A DNA stretch of 64,000 nucleotides from Desulfuromusa kysingii (GTDB lineage Bacteria > Desulfobacterota > Desulfuromonadia > Desulfuromonadales > Geopsychrobacteraceae), in assembly GCF_900107645.1 (NCBI RefSeq), contig NZ_FNQN01000003.1, positions 310,001-374,000 of the forward strand. Direction: 5' to 3'. Of the stretch, positions 1 to 8,110 are shown piece by piece. Both the position numbers and the translations under genes were made by a program. The notes beneath the pieces were generated by a model. It was not told the origin of the DNA and searched no databases. It saw only the letters and a program-made list of their open reading frames with translations. Every line of letters begins with the position of its first letter. Position 1 is the first letter of the stretch.

Positions 1-152
1 CATTTTTTACCAGTAAAGGGCATGGAACAGGATTAGGATTAGCTATAAGCTATAATATTATCTCGGATCGTGGCGGCGAAATAAAAATTGAGAGCACCTT
101 AGGTGAGGGGACCACAGTATTCATCAGTTTGCCTGTTATCCCTGTCGGGTAG
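1..152 (+). CDS. Sensor histidine kinase, C-terminal end (partial)
   Basis: The open frame enters at the left edge and stops with TAG at 150-152, so only about the last 49 residues are visible. They contain the G2-box pattern TGLGLAIS followed by GGEIKIES and [11 protein letters not shown], which is the end of a HATPase_c ATP-binding domain of a two-component histidine kinase. The NtrC-type response regulator starts 43 nt downstream on the same strand, so the two probably form a cognate pair. The sensor domain is outside the window, so the stimulus is unknown. Confidence 0.85.
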   Translation, partial: FFTSKGHGTGLGLAISYNIISDRGGEIKIESTLGEGTTVFISLPVIPVG

Positions 153-195
153 AGCTGTATCGCTGAGATAAATTTGCGTACCAGGAGCAAGAATC

Positions 196-1563
196 ATGGA
201 AAAAATTCTTATTGTTGATGACGAAGCCTTTATCAGGGAAAATCTGGAAAGGATTATCTCTGAGGATGGATACAGACCCATTTCAACTGAATCTCCAGAT
301 GAGGCTATCCGTATTGTTGCCGAAGAAGATATCAGCTTGGTGTTACTGGATCTGAATCTTGGCAGTAGCAGTGGGCTGGACGTATTACGGGCAATGCGTG
401 ATGTTGATCCAGAAATACTCGTCATTATTATTACCGGTTATGGAACGGTTGAAAGTGCTGTCCAAGCGTTAAAAATTGGCGCTTATGATTACATAAAGAA
501 ACCGTTTAAGGCTGATGCGATCCACTTAATTGTTAAACTGGCATTAGAAGCCCAGAATTTACGCCGCAAGGTTAAACGCCTTTCGCGTGATTCCGATGGC
601 ATCAATATGGTCGGGAATAGTCCGGCATTAATGCATATTTTCCAGCAAATTCGAGAAGTTGCAAAACATGAAACGGCGACCGTTTTAATCACCGGTGACA
701 GTGGTACTGGCAAAGAGTTGGTCGCTCAGGCAATCCATAATTTGTCGCCCCGTAGCGAACAACCTTTTGTTGAAATTAACTGTGGTTCATTGCCTTTTAA
801 TCTCTTGGAGTCGGAGTTATTTGGGCATGAAAGGGGGGCATTTACCGATGCAAAAAATCGTAAAGTCGGCTTGTTTGAGGAGGCTGATGGTGGTTCTATT
901 TTTCTTGATGAAGTTGGCGAGATGGATATCAGCCTACAGGTCAAGCTGTTGCGAGTTCTTGAGGATCGTAAACTTCGTCGACTCGGTGGTAACCGTAATA
1001 TCGACATCAATGTCAGGATTATTGCTGCGACGAATGCCGATTTAAAGGGGGCTTTGGAGCGTAAAGAGTTTCGTGAGGATCTCTATTACCGGTTGAATGT
1101 TTTTCCCATTCATATTCCACCACTGCGGGAGCGGCGGGAAGATATTCCGATCTTACTTGAATATTTTTTGCAACGCTTCAGTAAAGAATTTAATAAATCA
1201 ATGCGGGGTTTCAGTCGCGATGCTATCGACCTGGTGAAGCGTTACCACTGGCCAGGCAATGTGCGGGAACTGCTCAATGTTGTTGAGCGAATCTGCATTA
1301 TGTATAACGTTGAAAAGATAACACCAGCACAACTGCCGCGAGAAATCTGGGGAGAATCTCCGCAGAGTGAAATGCCGTTCAAGTATGAGATCCCACCGGA
1401 AGGGATCATTCTAGATGACGTTGTCTGTCAGATCGAAAAGAAATTGATAGAACAGGCCTTTAGAATTACTGGCGGAAATGTTGCTAAAACCGCCAGAATT
1501 TTGAATGTCCCTCGGGGAACGCTGCGCTATAAGTTGGAAAAATATTGTCTGACCAGTGATTGA
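196..1563 (+). CDS. NtrC-family sigma-54-dependent response regulator
   Basis: A 455-residue three-domain regulator. Residues 1-120 form a receiver domain with acidic pocket D8/D9, phosphoacceptor D52 and the conserved lysine in KKPF (about 102). Residues about 140-375 form the AAA+ sigma-54 interaction domain, with Walker A GDSGTGKE at 167-174 and Walker B GGSIFLDEVGEM at about 232-243. A Fis-type helix-turn-helix closes the protein (about 415-450). The sigma-54-contacting loop reads GAFTDA (214-219) rather than GAFTGA. It follows a histidine kinase end by 43 nt and would activate sigma-54 promoters when phosphorylated. Its targets cannot be told; the reverse-strand feo operon lies downstream. 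Confidence 0.93.
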   Translation: MEKILIVDDEAFIRENLERIISEDGYRPISTESPDEAIRIVAEEDISLVLLDLNLGSSSGLDVLRAMRDVDPEILVIIITGYGTVESAVQALKIGAYDYIKKPFKADAIHLIVKLALEAQNLRRKVKRLSRDSDGINMVGNSPALMHIFQQIREVAKHETATVLITGDSGTGKELVAQAIHNLSPRSEQPFVEINCGSLPFNLLESELFGHERGAFTDAKNRKVGLFEEADGGSIFLDEVGEMDISLQVKLLRVLEDRKLRRLGGNRNIDINVRIIAATNADLKGALERKEFREDLYYRLNVFPIHIPPLRERREDIPILLEYFLQRFSKEFNKSMRGFSRDAIDLVKRYHWPGNVRELLNVVERICIMYNVEKITPAQLPREIWGESPQSEMPFKYEIPPEGIILDDVVCQIEKKLIEQAFRITGGNVAKTARILNVPRGTLRYKLEKYCLTSD

Positions 1564-1570
1564 GGTCAAT

Positions 1571-1750
1571 TCACTGAGTTTTAGTGGGTTTCTGTCCCGC
1601 TGGAATATCTATATTGCAATGAGAACAGGCAGAGCAACACCCTGAGCACCCTTTTGGTGCGAGTTTGATGGTTTTGTAGATGTTCTGCGCCACATAATAT
1701 AATGCTGTCGCAACGATAATCAGAGTGACTGAGCTATCCAGAGAAATCAT
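1571..1750 (-). CDS. FeoB-associated Cys-rich small membrane protein
   Basis: A 59-residue ORF. One N-terminal transmembrane segment (about residues 6-22) is followed by a Cys cluster of form CxxCCxxCxxC (C35, C38, C39, C42, C45) and a short polar tail. This matches the FeoB-associated Cys-rich membrane protein family found after feoB in many anaerobes. The start ATG is at 1748-1750 behind AGAGAGG. It lies 59 nt after the feoB stop on the same strand, so it is likely the last gene of the feo operon. The role is not established for the family; metal handling or FeoB assembly is an inference from the cysteines and context. Confidence 0.8.
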   Translation of the reverse strand: MISLDSSVTLIIVATALYYVAQNIYKTIKLAPKGCSGCCSACSHCNIDIPAGQKPTKTQ

Positions 1751-1809
1751 TGTGCCTCTCTTTGAGGATAAACCTCTCTAAGGGTTAAACGATAATATCG
1801 GGCAACGAT

Positions 1810-4008
1810 TCAAGCAAACAACCTTGTCCCTATCTGATAAATAGAAACGGCCATTCCGAAGCCAAGCATGGTGTTAAAAATTGTTGCAAAAAAAGCCCAA
1901 CGCCAAGATGATTCTTTAGCCATAGCAACCACCGTAACAACGCAAGGGGCATAGAGTAAGACAAAGACAATCATCGCCAACGCGGTAAATTTATTCCAGC
2001 TGGAATCAGAGGCTATTCGGCTGGAAAGGGTGTCCGCGGCTTCCGGATCTATGTCCCCTAATGAATATGCTGTACCAAACGTCGAGACGATGACTTCTTT
2101 TGCTGCAAAACCTCCCACAAGAGCAATATTGGTCCGCCAGTCAAAGCCAGCCCATTTGCTCACCGGCTCTAATGCTGTTCCTACCTGTCCTGCTAAGGAA
2201 TGTTGTAGCGATGCCTGCCCCTCACGGTTATTGATTGCTGTTAAGGTTTCCTGTCGTTCTAAGCTGTCGGATAACGTGTTGAGTGCGACGTTGCGCTCCA
2301 TTTCAAATTGACTCACCTGTTGCTGAGGTAGCAAAGGGAATGTCATTGCCGCCCAGAGCAAAATTGAAACAGCCAGAATAACGGTACCGGCTTTTTTTAT
2401 GTACTGCCAAGTCCGTTCCCACGTGTGGATAAAGATGCCGCGTAATGTTGGCAAGCGGTAGGGGGGAAGTTCCATGATAAAGGGGGTAGATTTACCTCTG
2501 ATAACCGTCGAGCGGACAAATTTGGCCACCAGTAACGCCATAATCCATGCAAATAGGGTGATTGAAAACATCATCAACGGTTGATGTTCTGAAAAAAAGG
2601 CCGCGACCAGGAGCATAAAAACGGGCAACTTTGCCCCACAGGGCATAAAAGGAGCAGTTAATAATGTCGCTAGCTTTTCTTTGGGACTACGTAAGGTCCT
2701 TGTTGCCATAACTCCCGGAACAGCACAGCCTCCGGCAATTCCACCGGAAATAATGAACGGCATAGCTGAGTAGCCATGCAGGCCGAAAATCCGCAAGATC
2801 CGATCAAGCATATAGGCGACCCGTGCCATATAGCCTGAATCTTCAAGAAAAGAGATCATCAGAAACATGATGGCAATCAGCGGGACAAAGCCCAATACGC
2901 CACCAACACCATCGATTATTCCCGAAACGACAAGAGATTGCAGATACCCAGCTGGAATCAATAGTGTTGCTGTTTGTGAAATCCAGGCGAACAGGTTTTC
3001 CAGCCAACCCATGGGGATGGCACCAACGCTAAAGGTGATTTGAAACATGCCATAAAGAATTGCGATCATCAATACCGGGCCGAAGTAACGGTTAACCAGA
3101 AACCTGTCCAGCCGGGTGGTCATCTGGATTCGCTCCTGTTGCGGTTTTTCCTGAATGATGATGTTTTGTTTCAGGATAGAATTTATTAACCCATATCGAT
3201 AGTCGGCAATAATGGCTTCAGGGGGAATATTCAGGGTCTTTAAGCAGTGTTCTTTGGTTTGTTCAACAATTTCTGTCAGCCTCTTGCTGATGTCAGTAAA
3301 TTGCCCCCCCAAGGTGATGATCTCTTGGTCATTCTCGAGGTATTTCAACGCAATCCAACGCGCCGGATAACGGACTGTCATGAAATCTTCTGCCTGGATG
3401 ATTTCTTCCATTTCATCTAAGGCCAAATCGATATCGGTGCCATAGGATATATCTAATGGTGCCCAGATTTTGTTTTTGAGTTGTGCCTGTTTGATGGCAA
3501 CATCTATGAGCTCTTTTTTCCCCTGACCGTTGCGTGCAACGGTTTCAACAACCGGGCAGTTAAGAAGCTCAGAGAGTTTTTTTCTGTTAATTCGCAACCC
3601 CTGTTTTTTGGCATCATCCATCATGTTTAATGCTAAAACGACAGGTATCCCAAGTTCGAAGAATTGGATCGCCAGATACAAATGGCGCTCAAGCATGGTG
3701 GCATCGACGATATCGACAACAATGTCAGGCTTTTCGTCAATTAGAAAATTTCTGGCAACAAGCTCTTCCTGAGAATAAGCGGAGAGAGAATAAGTGCCTG
3801 GTAGATCAATAAGTTTAACGTGGGTATTTTTAAGATTGATCGTCCCTTCTTTTCTTTCGACAGTGATGCCGGGGTAATTCCCGACATGTTGACGCGCCCC
3901 TGTAATTGCGTTGAAGAGGGTTGTCTTCCCTGAATTCGGATTACCTGCAAGGGCAATGATCGTCTTGGGTTTAGCTTCGAGCTTCCAGAATGCTTCAGCG
4001 GTTGTCAT
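1810..4008 (-). CDS. feoB: Ferrous iron transport protein B
   Basis: Inner-membrane Fe(II) transporter with a cytoplasmic GTPase domain. The N-terminal G domain shows G1 GNPNSGKT (22-29), G3 DLPGTY and G4 NMMD. The C-terminal half is strongly hydrophobic with the two Gate repeats, including GFVPLIAIMF and CGAKLPVF-type segments. I start the protein at ATG 4006-4008 (MTTAEAFW, 732 aa). The open frame extends 14 codons further, but that would overlap feoA, and GGAG lies at good distance from this ATG. It follows feoA by one nucleotide, so translation is probably coupled, and the Cys-rich small gene lies after it. Length is normal for full-size FeoB. Confidence 0.97.
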   Translation of the reverse strand: MTTAEAFWKLEAKPKTIIALAGNPNSGKTTLFNAITGARQHVGNYPGITVERKEGTINLKNTHVKLIDLPGTYSLSAYSQEELVARNFLIDEKPDIVVDIVDATMLERHLYLAIQFFELGIPVVLALNMMDDAKKQGLRINRKKLSELLNCPVVETVARNGQGKKELIDVAIKQAQLKNKIWAPLDISYGTDIDLALDEMEEIIQAEDFMTVRYPARWIALKYLENDQEIITLGGQFTDISKRLTEIVEQTKEHCLKTLNIPPEAIIADYRYGLINSILKQNIIIQEKPQQERIQMTTRLDRFLVNRYFGPVLMIAILYGMFQITFSVGAIPMGWLENLFAWISQTATLLIPAGYLQSLVVSGIIDGVGGVLGFVPLIAIMFLMISFLEDSGYMARVAYMLDRILRIFGLHGYSAMPFIISGGIAGGCAVPGVMATRTLRSPKEKLATLLTAPFMPCGAKLPVFMLLVAAFFSEHQPLMMFSITLFAWIMALLVAKFVRSTVIRGKSTPFIMELPPYRLPTLRGIFIHTWERTWQYIKKAGTVILAVSILLWAAMTFPLLPQQQVSQFEMERNVALNTLSDSLERQETLTAINNREGQASLQHSLAGQVGTALEPVSKWAGFDWRTNIALVGGFAAKEVIVSTFGTAYSLGDIDPEAADTLSSRIASDSSWNKFTALAMIVFVLLYAPCVVTVVAMAKESSWRWAFFATIFNTMLGFGMAVSIYQIGTRLFA

Positions 4009-4009
4009 C

Positions 4010-4246
4010 TTAATTCTCCAAACCTTCGACGGTAATAAAATCAGCTTCACTATTCCGCAGGGTCAGGGTGTAGTTTTTAAGGCGGATGGATACCGGATCC
4101 TTCAGGGGCGCTCGACCAAGGATTTCAATCTCTGTGCCGGGGGAAAGTCCCATATCTCGGAGCCGCCGTCCAATTTCTCCGACAGCATTGACCGTCATTA
4201 TTTTTGCCTTTTCGCCTGTGGCCATTTGGCGTAGAGATTTTAACAT
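4010..4246 (-). CDS. feoA: Ferrous iron transport protein A
   Basis: A 78-residue cytoplasmic SH3-like protein of the FeoA family. It shows the typical pattern G-ExxRRLRDMGLSPGTEIEILGRAPL and an end beta-strand region (SIRLKNYTLTLR). It is required for FeoB activity in characterised systems. It is the first gene of the operon, 1 nt before feoB. A promoter with a perfect TTGACA -35 box and a Fur-like palindrome lies about 55-100 nt upstream. Confidence 0.95.
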   Translation of the reverse strand: MLKSLRQMATGEKAKIMTVNAVGEIGRRLRDMGLSPGTEIEILGRAPLKDPVSIRLKNYTLTLRNSEADFITVEGLEN

Positions 4247-4299
4247 AGATACCTATCCCTTATGGGTGAGTTGATCGCAAATGATGGTGATAAACGAAC

Positions 4300-4344
4300 T
4301 TGATAACTAATATCAAAATAGAGGGAAATGTCCATCTTTGTCAA
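4300..4344 (-). promoter_or_regulatory. feo promoter with Fur-like palindrome
   Basis: On the reverse strand TTGACA (4339-4344) is followed after 18 nt by TATTTT (4315-4320), a plausible sigma-70 promoter for feoAB. Overlapping its -10 box is a perfect inverted repeat TTGATA-N5-TATCAA (4300-4316). Its AT-rich dyad form and location suit an iron-responsive repressor such as Fur, but the match to the enterobacterial Fur box is only partial, so the regulator is inferred. Confidence 0.6.
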
Positions 4345-4549
4345 GAGAGAAAGCCGGCTAAACGGAGGTTTGAGAGATAATATGCGTCATGGTCAATGGC
4401 GAAGGTGAAGGTTCTGTGGCTGGTGACTATCGTGGTCTTAGCTGCACCTGAAAATTACGGGCAACATGAGGTTGTCGATGCCTATATTGCCCCTTGTTAT
4501 TTTACTTGGATTGATCTGCAATTGAAGTCAAGGACAGATGATGAAAATA

Positions 4550-4592
4550 GCGGTGAAGCACTATGACTTCTCATTTTATAGTGCTTCACCGC
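4550..4592 (-). terminator. Hairpin after purB
   Basis: A perfect 15-bp stem (GCGGTGAAGCACTAT, 4550-4564, with its complement at 4578-4592) closes a 13-nt loop. It sits 17 nt past the purB stop. On the reverse strand it is followed by a short T-rich tract (TATTTTC), so it probably ends purB transcription. The rest of the 4247-4609 gap holds the feo promoter and otherwise only a doubtful 56-codon forward ORF. Confidence 0.65.
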
Positions 4593-4609
4593 CATAAATG
4601 CTCTGGAGG

Positions 4610-5968
4610 TTATGGTTTCAGCAGATCTACGATTTTATTTGCAATCCCTGTATAACCGGATGGCGTCATATCCAGTAAGCGTCGCTTATCTTCTGGTGCA
4701 AGCTCCAGATTCTGGACAAAGTCCTGAATTGTCTCCCGGTTAATCGTTTGACCTCGCGTCAGCTCTTTCAACTTCTCATAGGGTTTTTCAATTCCCGCTT
4801 TGCGCATGACAGTCTGAATTGGCTCGGCAAGGATCTCCCAGGCGTTATCTAAATCATTTGCCAGATTTTGATCGTTTAATTTCAGTTTTCCCATGCCTTT
4901 GATGGTTGATTTGTAGGCGATCATACTATAGCCAAAGCCAACCCCCATATTGCGCAACACGGTTGAATCTGTCAGATCTCGTTGTAGCCGCGAAATAGGG
5001 AGCTTGGTCGAGAGGTGGTGGAAAATGGCGTTTGCAAGGCCACAGTTCCCTTCGGAATTTTCAAAGTCGATGGGATTTACCTTGTGGGGCATTGTTGATG
5101 AACCGACTTCACCTTTGATGGTTTTCTGACCGAAATACCCCATCGAGATATAGGTCCATATGTCGCGATTAAAATCGAGAAGAATGGTGTTCCAACGGGT
5201 CAAGGTGTCAAATAATTCAGACATATAGTCATGGGGCTCAATTTGGGTTGTAAATAAATTTTGTTTTAAGCCCAAGTTTTGTTCAATAACATTTTTAGTG
5301 AGTTTCATCCAGTCGATATCTGGATATGCTGAGATGTGGGCGTTGAAATTCCCGACCGCGCCATTGAGCTTTCCTAGCAGTTCAATCGCTGTCAGTTTAT
5401 CGCTTTGTTTTTGTAACCGCTGGGCAAACACCGCCATCTCTTTGCCGATAGTGGTGGGGGAGGCCGTTTGTCCATGTGTGCGGGCAAGCATGGGAACGGT
5501 TTTGAATTCTCTGGCGATCTCACTGATTTTGTGGATTATCTGCTCTTGTTGAGGAATCAGCTTGGTCAAGCCATCCTTAAGCATCAGGGCATGAGACAAA
5601 TTATTGATATCTTCTGAAGTGCAGGCAAAATGGATGAACTCAGTGACGTCGTTTAAGGAGGTGCCATTGATCTGCTCCTTTAAATAATATTCAACAGCTT
5701 TGACATCGTGGTTGGTCACCATCTCTATTTTTTTAATTTTTTCGGCTTCAGCTGGGGTGAAGTCCTGCAAGATTTTATATAATGATTGTTCTTCAACCTC
5801 TGTAAGGGACCGACATGCCGTGATGCCAGGCTCACTACAGAGGGCGATCAACCACATTATCTCAACCTTTACCCGATTTTTAAGCAAGGCATATTCTGAA
5901 AAACATTCACTTAATTCACTAACCTTTGAAGCGTAGCGACCATCAATTGGGCTGATAGCAGTAATCAT
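4610..5968 (-). CDS. purB: Adenylosuccinate lyase
   Basis: Cytosolic lyase acting twice in purine biosynthesis: SAICAR to AICAR plus fumarate, and adenylosuccinate to AMP plus fumarate. The fumarase/aspartase superfamily signature GSSTMPHKVNPIDFEN is present, as are ISPIDGRYASKV near the start and RTHGQTASPTTIG. I use ATG 5966-5968 (452 aa) because AAGGAGT precedes it at ideal spacing. The open frame runs 44 codons further upstream, but that part looks like non-coding leader. The length and PIDGRY start match the long (E. coli-like) PurB subfamily. It is monocistronic, with its own promoter and a strong hairpin. Confidence 0.96.
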   Translation of the reverse strand: MITAISPIDGRYASKVSELSECFSEYALLKNRVKVEIMWLIALCSEPGITACRSLTEVEEQSLYKILQDFTPAEAEKIKKIEMVTNHDVKAVEYYLKEQINGTSLNDVTEFIHFACTSEDINNLSHALMLKDGLTKLIPQQEQIIHKISEIAREFKTVPMLARTHGQTASPTTIGKEMAVFAQRLQKQSDKLTAIELLGKLNGAVGNFNAHISAYPDIDWMKLTKNVIEQNLGLKQNLFTTQIEPHDYMSELFDTLTRWNTILLDFNRDIWTYISMGYFGQKTIKGEVGSSTMPHKVNPIDFENSEGNCGLANAIFHHLSTKLPISRLQRDLTDSTVLRNMGVGFGYSMIAYKSTIKGMGKLKLNDQNLANDLDNAWEILAEPIQTVMRKAGIEKPYEKLKELTRGQTINRETIQDFVQNLELAPEDKRRLLDMTPSGYTGIANKIVDLLKP

Positions 5969-5999
5969 TGTTGACTCCTTTAATATGATTGGAAAAGGC

Positions 6000-6028
6000 A
6001 CTATAGCCGTGGCGGAATGTCCCTGCAA
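6000..6028 (-). promoter_or_regulatory. Candidate purB promoter
   Basis: On the reverse strand TTGCAG (6023-6028) and TATAGT (6000-6005) are separated by exactly 17 nt, about 32 nt before the purB start. The -10 matches 5 of 6 consensus bases, the -35 only 3 of 6. Confidence 0.45.
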
Positions 6029-6127
6029 GTTCTTTATGCCCCCTTTTTGTTCCGATTTTAATTGGCTGAACAAGGGCGACCTCAGGTATAATCCCGTCAT
6101 TGTCTTTTGGAAAGGATTGGTGCCTGA

Positions 6128-7018
6128 ATGAACATTGAAAATAAAACCATATCTTTAGTTCTTGGCAGTGGTGGCGCGCGCGGATTAGCACATATTGGTG
6201 TGATTCAAGTGTTGGAAGAACGCGGTTATCTGATCCGGTCAATCTCCGGGTCGTCTATGGGGGCGCTGATCGGTGGTATTTATGCTGCTGGAAAGCTGGA
6301 TACTTATTCGCAGTGGGTCTGTGCTCTGGACCGCCTCGACGTTCTCCGTTTACTTGATTTCTCTTTTAGTGGAGCAGCTATTTTTAAAGGGGACAGAATT
6401 ATCAATACCCTGCGTGAACTGATTGGTGATCGCAATATTGAAGATCTGCCCATCTCCTTTACAGCTGTTGCCACAGATCTTGAGGAAAGTAAAGAGGTCT
6501 GGTTGTCCAGTGGTCCCCTTTTTAATGCAATCAGAGCTTCCATCGCTTTTCCGACAATTTTTTCCGCCTTCCCCCATAAAGGAAAAACTCTGGTAGATGG
6601 CGGTTTATTGAATCCGATCCCGATTGCACCCACCTTGCGAGATGAGACGAGCCTGACAATTGCAGTTGGTTTGTGTGGCAAGGCGAGACACCTGATTGAT
6701 CAGCCTGTGCCAGTTCAGAAAACATCGGAGAAGCGCAATAAATATCAACAGAAAATCATCGATTACATCGACGGACTGCAACGTAAGAACGGTTCCAAAG
6801 AAGAGGATACCGGGATATTTGACATTATTTCCAAGAGCATCGATGCCATGCAATCGACAATCTCCAGTTTTAAATTAGCGGCATATTCTCCCGATATTGT
6901 GATTGAAATTCCCAAAAATGTTTGCTCGATCTATGAATTTGAGCGAGCTGCAGAACTCATCGAGATCGGGCGTCAGGAAGCAACGGCTAGACTGAATGAG
7001 TTTGATTACCCCCTTTAG
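6128..7018 (+). CDS. Patatin-like phospholipase (RssA/NTE-type esterase)
   Basis: A 296-residue patatin-domain protein without a signal peptide, so probably cytoplasmic. The oxyanion-hole motif GSGGARG is at 13-19, the nucleophile elbow GSSMG at 41-45 (Ser43) and the dyad aspartate in DGG at 157. The family hydrolyses acyl esters of phospholipids or lysophospholipids; the substrate here is unknown. The C-terminal ~100 residues are charged and lack a recognisable domain. It is divergent from purB and convergent with pfkA. The ribosome site is weak (AAAGGA about 13 nt upstream). Confidence 0.88.
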   Translation: MNIENKTISLVLGSGGARGLAHIGVIQVLEERGYLIRSISGSSMGALIGGIYAAGKLDTYSQWVCALDRLDVLRLLDFSFSGAAIFKGDRIINTLRELIGDRNIEDLPISFTAVATDLEESKEVWLSSGPLFNAIRASIAFPTIFSAFPHKGKTLVDGGLLNPIPIAPTLRDETSLTIAVGLCGKARHLIDQPVPVQKTSEKRNKYQQKIIDYIDGLQRKNGSKEEDTGIFDIISKSIDAMQSTISSFKLAAYSPDIVIEIPKNVCSIYEFERAAELIEIGRQEATARLNEFDYPL

Positions 7019-7034
7019 GGTGTGAATCAGGACC

Positions 7035-7997
7035 TTAGGCGAGGAGCTGATTTGCGAGTCTTGGCAGCATCGGGTTGATCGGTCTGATCCCGGAAGAGGT
7101 GACCTTGGTCAGGTCAGTCAGGACGATGTCCGCACCTTGGAGACCAACCATCATCCCTCCATCACCTTTAAGTAGACTTTCGACGGCGGCCTGTCCAAAG
7201 CGGGCCCCGAGGATGCGGTCAAAGACCGATGGAGAGCCTCCACGCTGATAATGACCGAGGACGATAATCCTGGTTTCAAATCCGATCCGATGCTTGATTT
7301 GGTCGGCAATATCTGCCGCTTTGCCAGCTCCCTCAGCGACCATGATAATGGAGTTCGTCCGACCTTCCTGAAAGCGGTTACGTAGATCTGCGCAAATTTG
7401 ATCAAGGTTGTAAGGCTCTTCGGGGATAAGACTGTATTCCGCCCCGGTTGCGATAGCTGCGGCGACAGCAAGGAATCCGCAACTGCGCCCCATGGTTTCG
7501 ACCACAAAGGTTCGATCATGGGATGACGCTGTGTCCTTGAGGTTATCAACAGCGTGGACGATATTGTTCAGAGCGGTATCAACTCCAAGTGAATAATCAG
7601 TGAAGGGGATGTCGTTATCAATCGAAGCTGGAATGCCGATCACTGGGATTCCCTGCTGCTGAATAGCGTAGCCTCCCTTCAGTGACCCATCGCCGCCAAT
7701 CACGATAAGCCCTTCAACACCCATCCCCTTGAGATTGTCGCTGGCCAATTTTAGACCGGCCGCTGTCCGCATCTCTTTACAGCGGGCACTTTGTAAAAAA
7801 GTTCCGCCACGTTGGAGAATGTTACTCACGGATCGGGTTGACATCTGTTCGTAGAGTCGATCAATTAGGCCTTGATAGCCTTTCTGGATGCCAATAACTT
7901 CTAATCCTGAGACTAAACCGGCACGAACGACAGCGCGTAATGTCGCATTCATCCCTGAACAATCTCCACCGCTAGTTAAGACCGCTATGCGTTTCAT
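7035..7997 (-). CDS. pfkA: 6-phosphofructokinase
   Basis: Phosphorylates fructose 6-phosphate to the 1,6-bisphosphate, the committed step of glycolysis. GGDGS is at 101-105; Gly at 104 is the residue typical of ATP-using enzymes, where PPi-dependent ones carry Asp. The catalytic segment is PASIDND (123-129, D127) instead of the usual PGTIDND, and MGRSCGFLA and LGHYQRGGSP follow. The 320 aa match the bacterial ATP-PFK length. The N-terminal loop is GGDCSGMNA rather than GGDAPGMNA. Phosphate donor use is inferred from residue 104 only. It is convergent with the patatin gene, 16 nt apart. Confidence 0.93.
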   Translation of the reverse strand: MKRIAVLTSGGDCSGMNATLRAVVRAGLVSGLEVIGIQKGYQGLIDRLYEQMSTRSVSNILQRGGTFLQSARCKEMRTAAGLKLASDNLKGMGVEGLIVIGGDGSLKGGYAIQQQGIPVIGIPASIDNDIPFTDYSLGVDTALNNIVHAVDNLKDTASSHDRTFVVETMGRSCGFLAVAAAIATGAEYSLIPEEPYNLDQICADLRNRFQEGRTNSIIMVAEGAGKAADIADQIKHRIGFETRIIVLGHYQRGGSPSVFDRILGARFGQAAVESLLKGDGGMMVGLQGADIVLTDLTKVTSSGIRPINPMLPRLANQLLA

Positions 7998-8110
7998 ATA
8001 TATTGACCTTTATTGAAAAAAATTATGTGCTTTGGGTAGTATCTCTACAAGACAATGCGATATTATAAACCGATTTCTAAAATTAATCATTGCGTAAGGG
8101 GAGTCAACAA

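Noticed and set aside
4396-4566. A 56-codon forward ORF starting MAKVKVLWLVTIVVLAA, resembling a signal peptide
   Set aside because: No ribosome site precedes it and its end runs into the purB hairpin stem. It may be chance; a ribosome profile or homologue would be needed.
6128-6853. Several reverse ORFs of 64-125 codons inside the patatin gene
   Set aside because: They are shadows of a well-supported gene, with no motif or ribosome site of their own.
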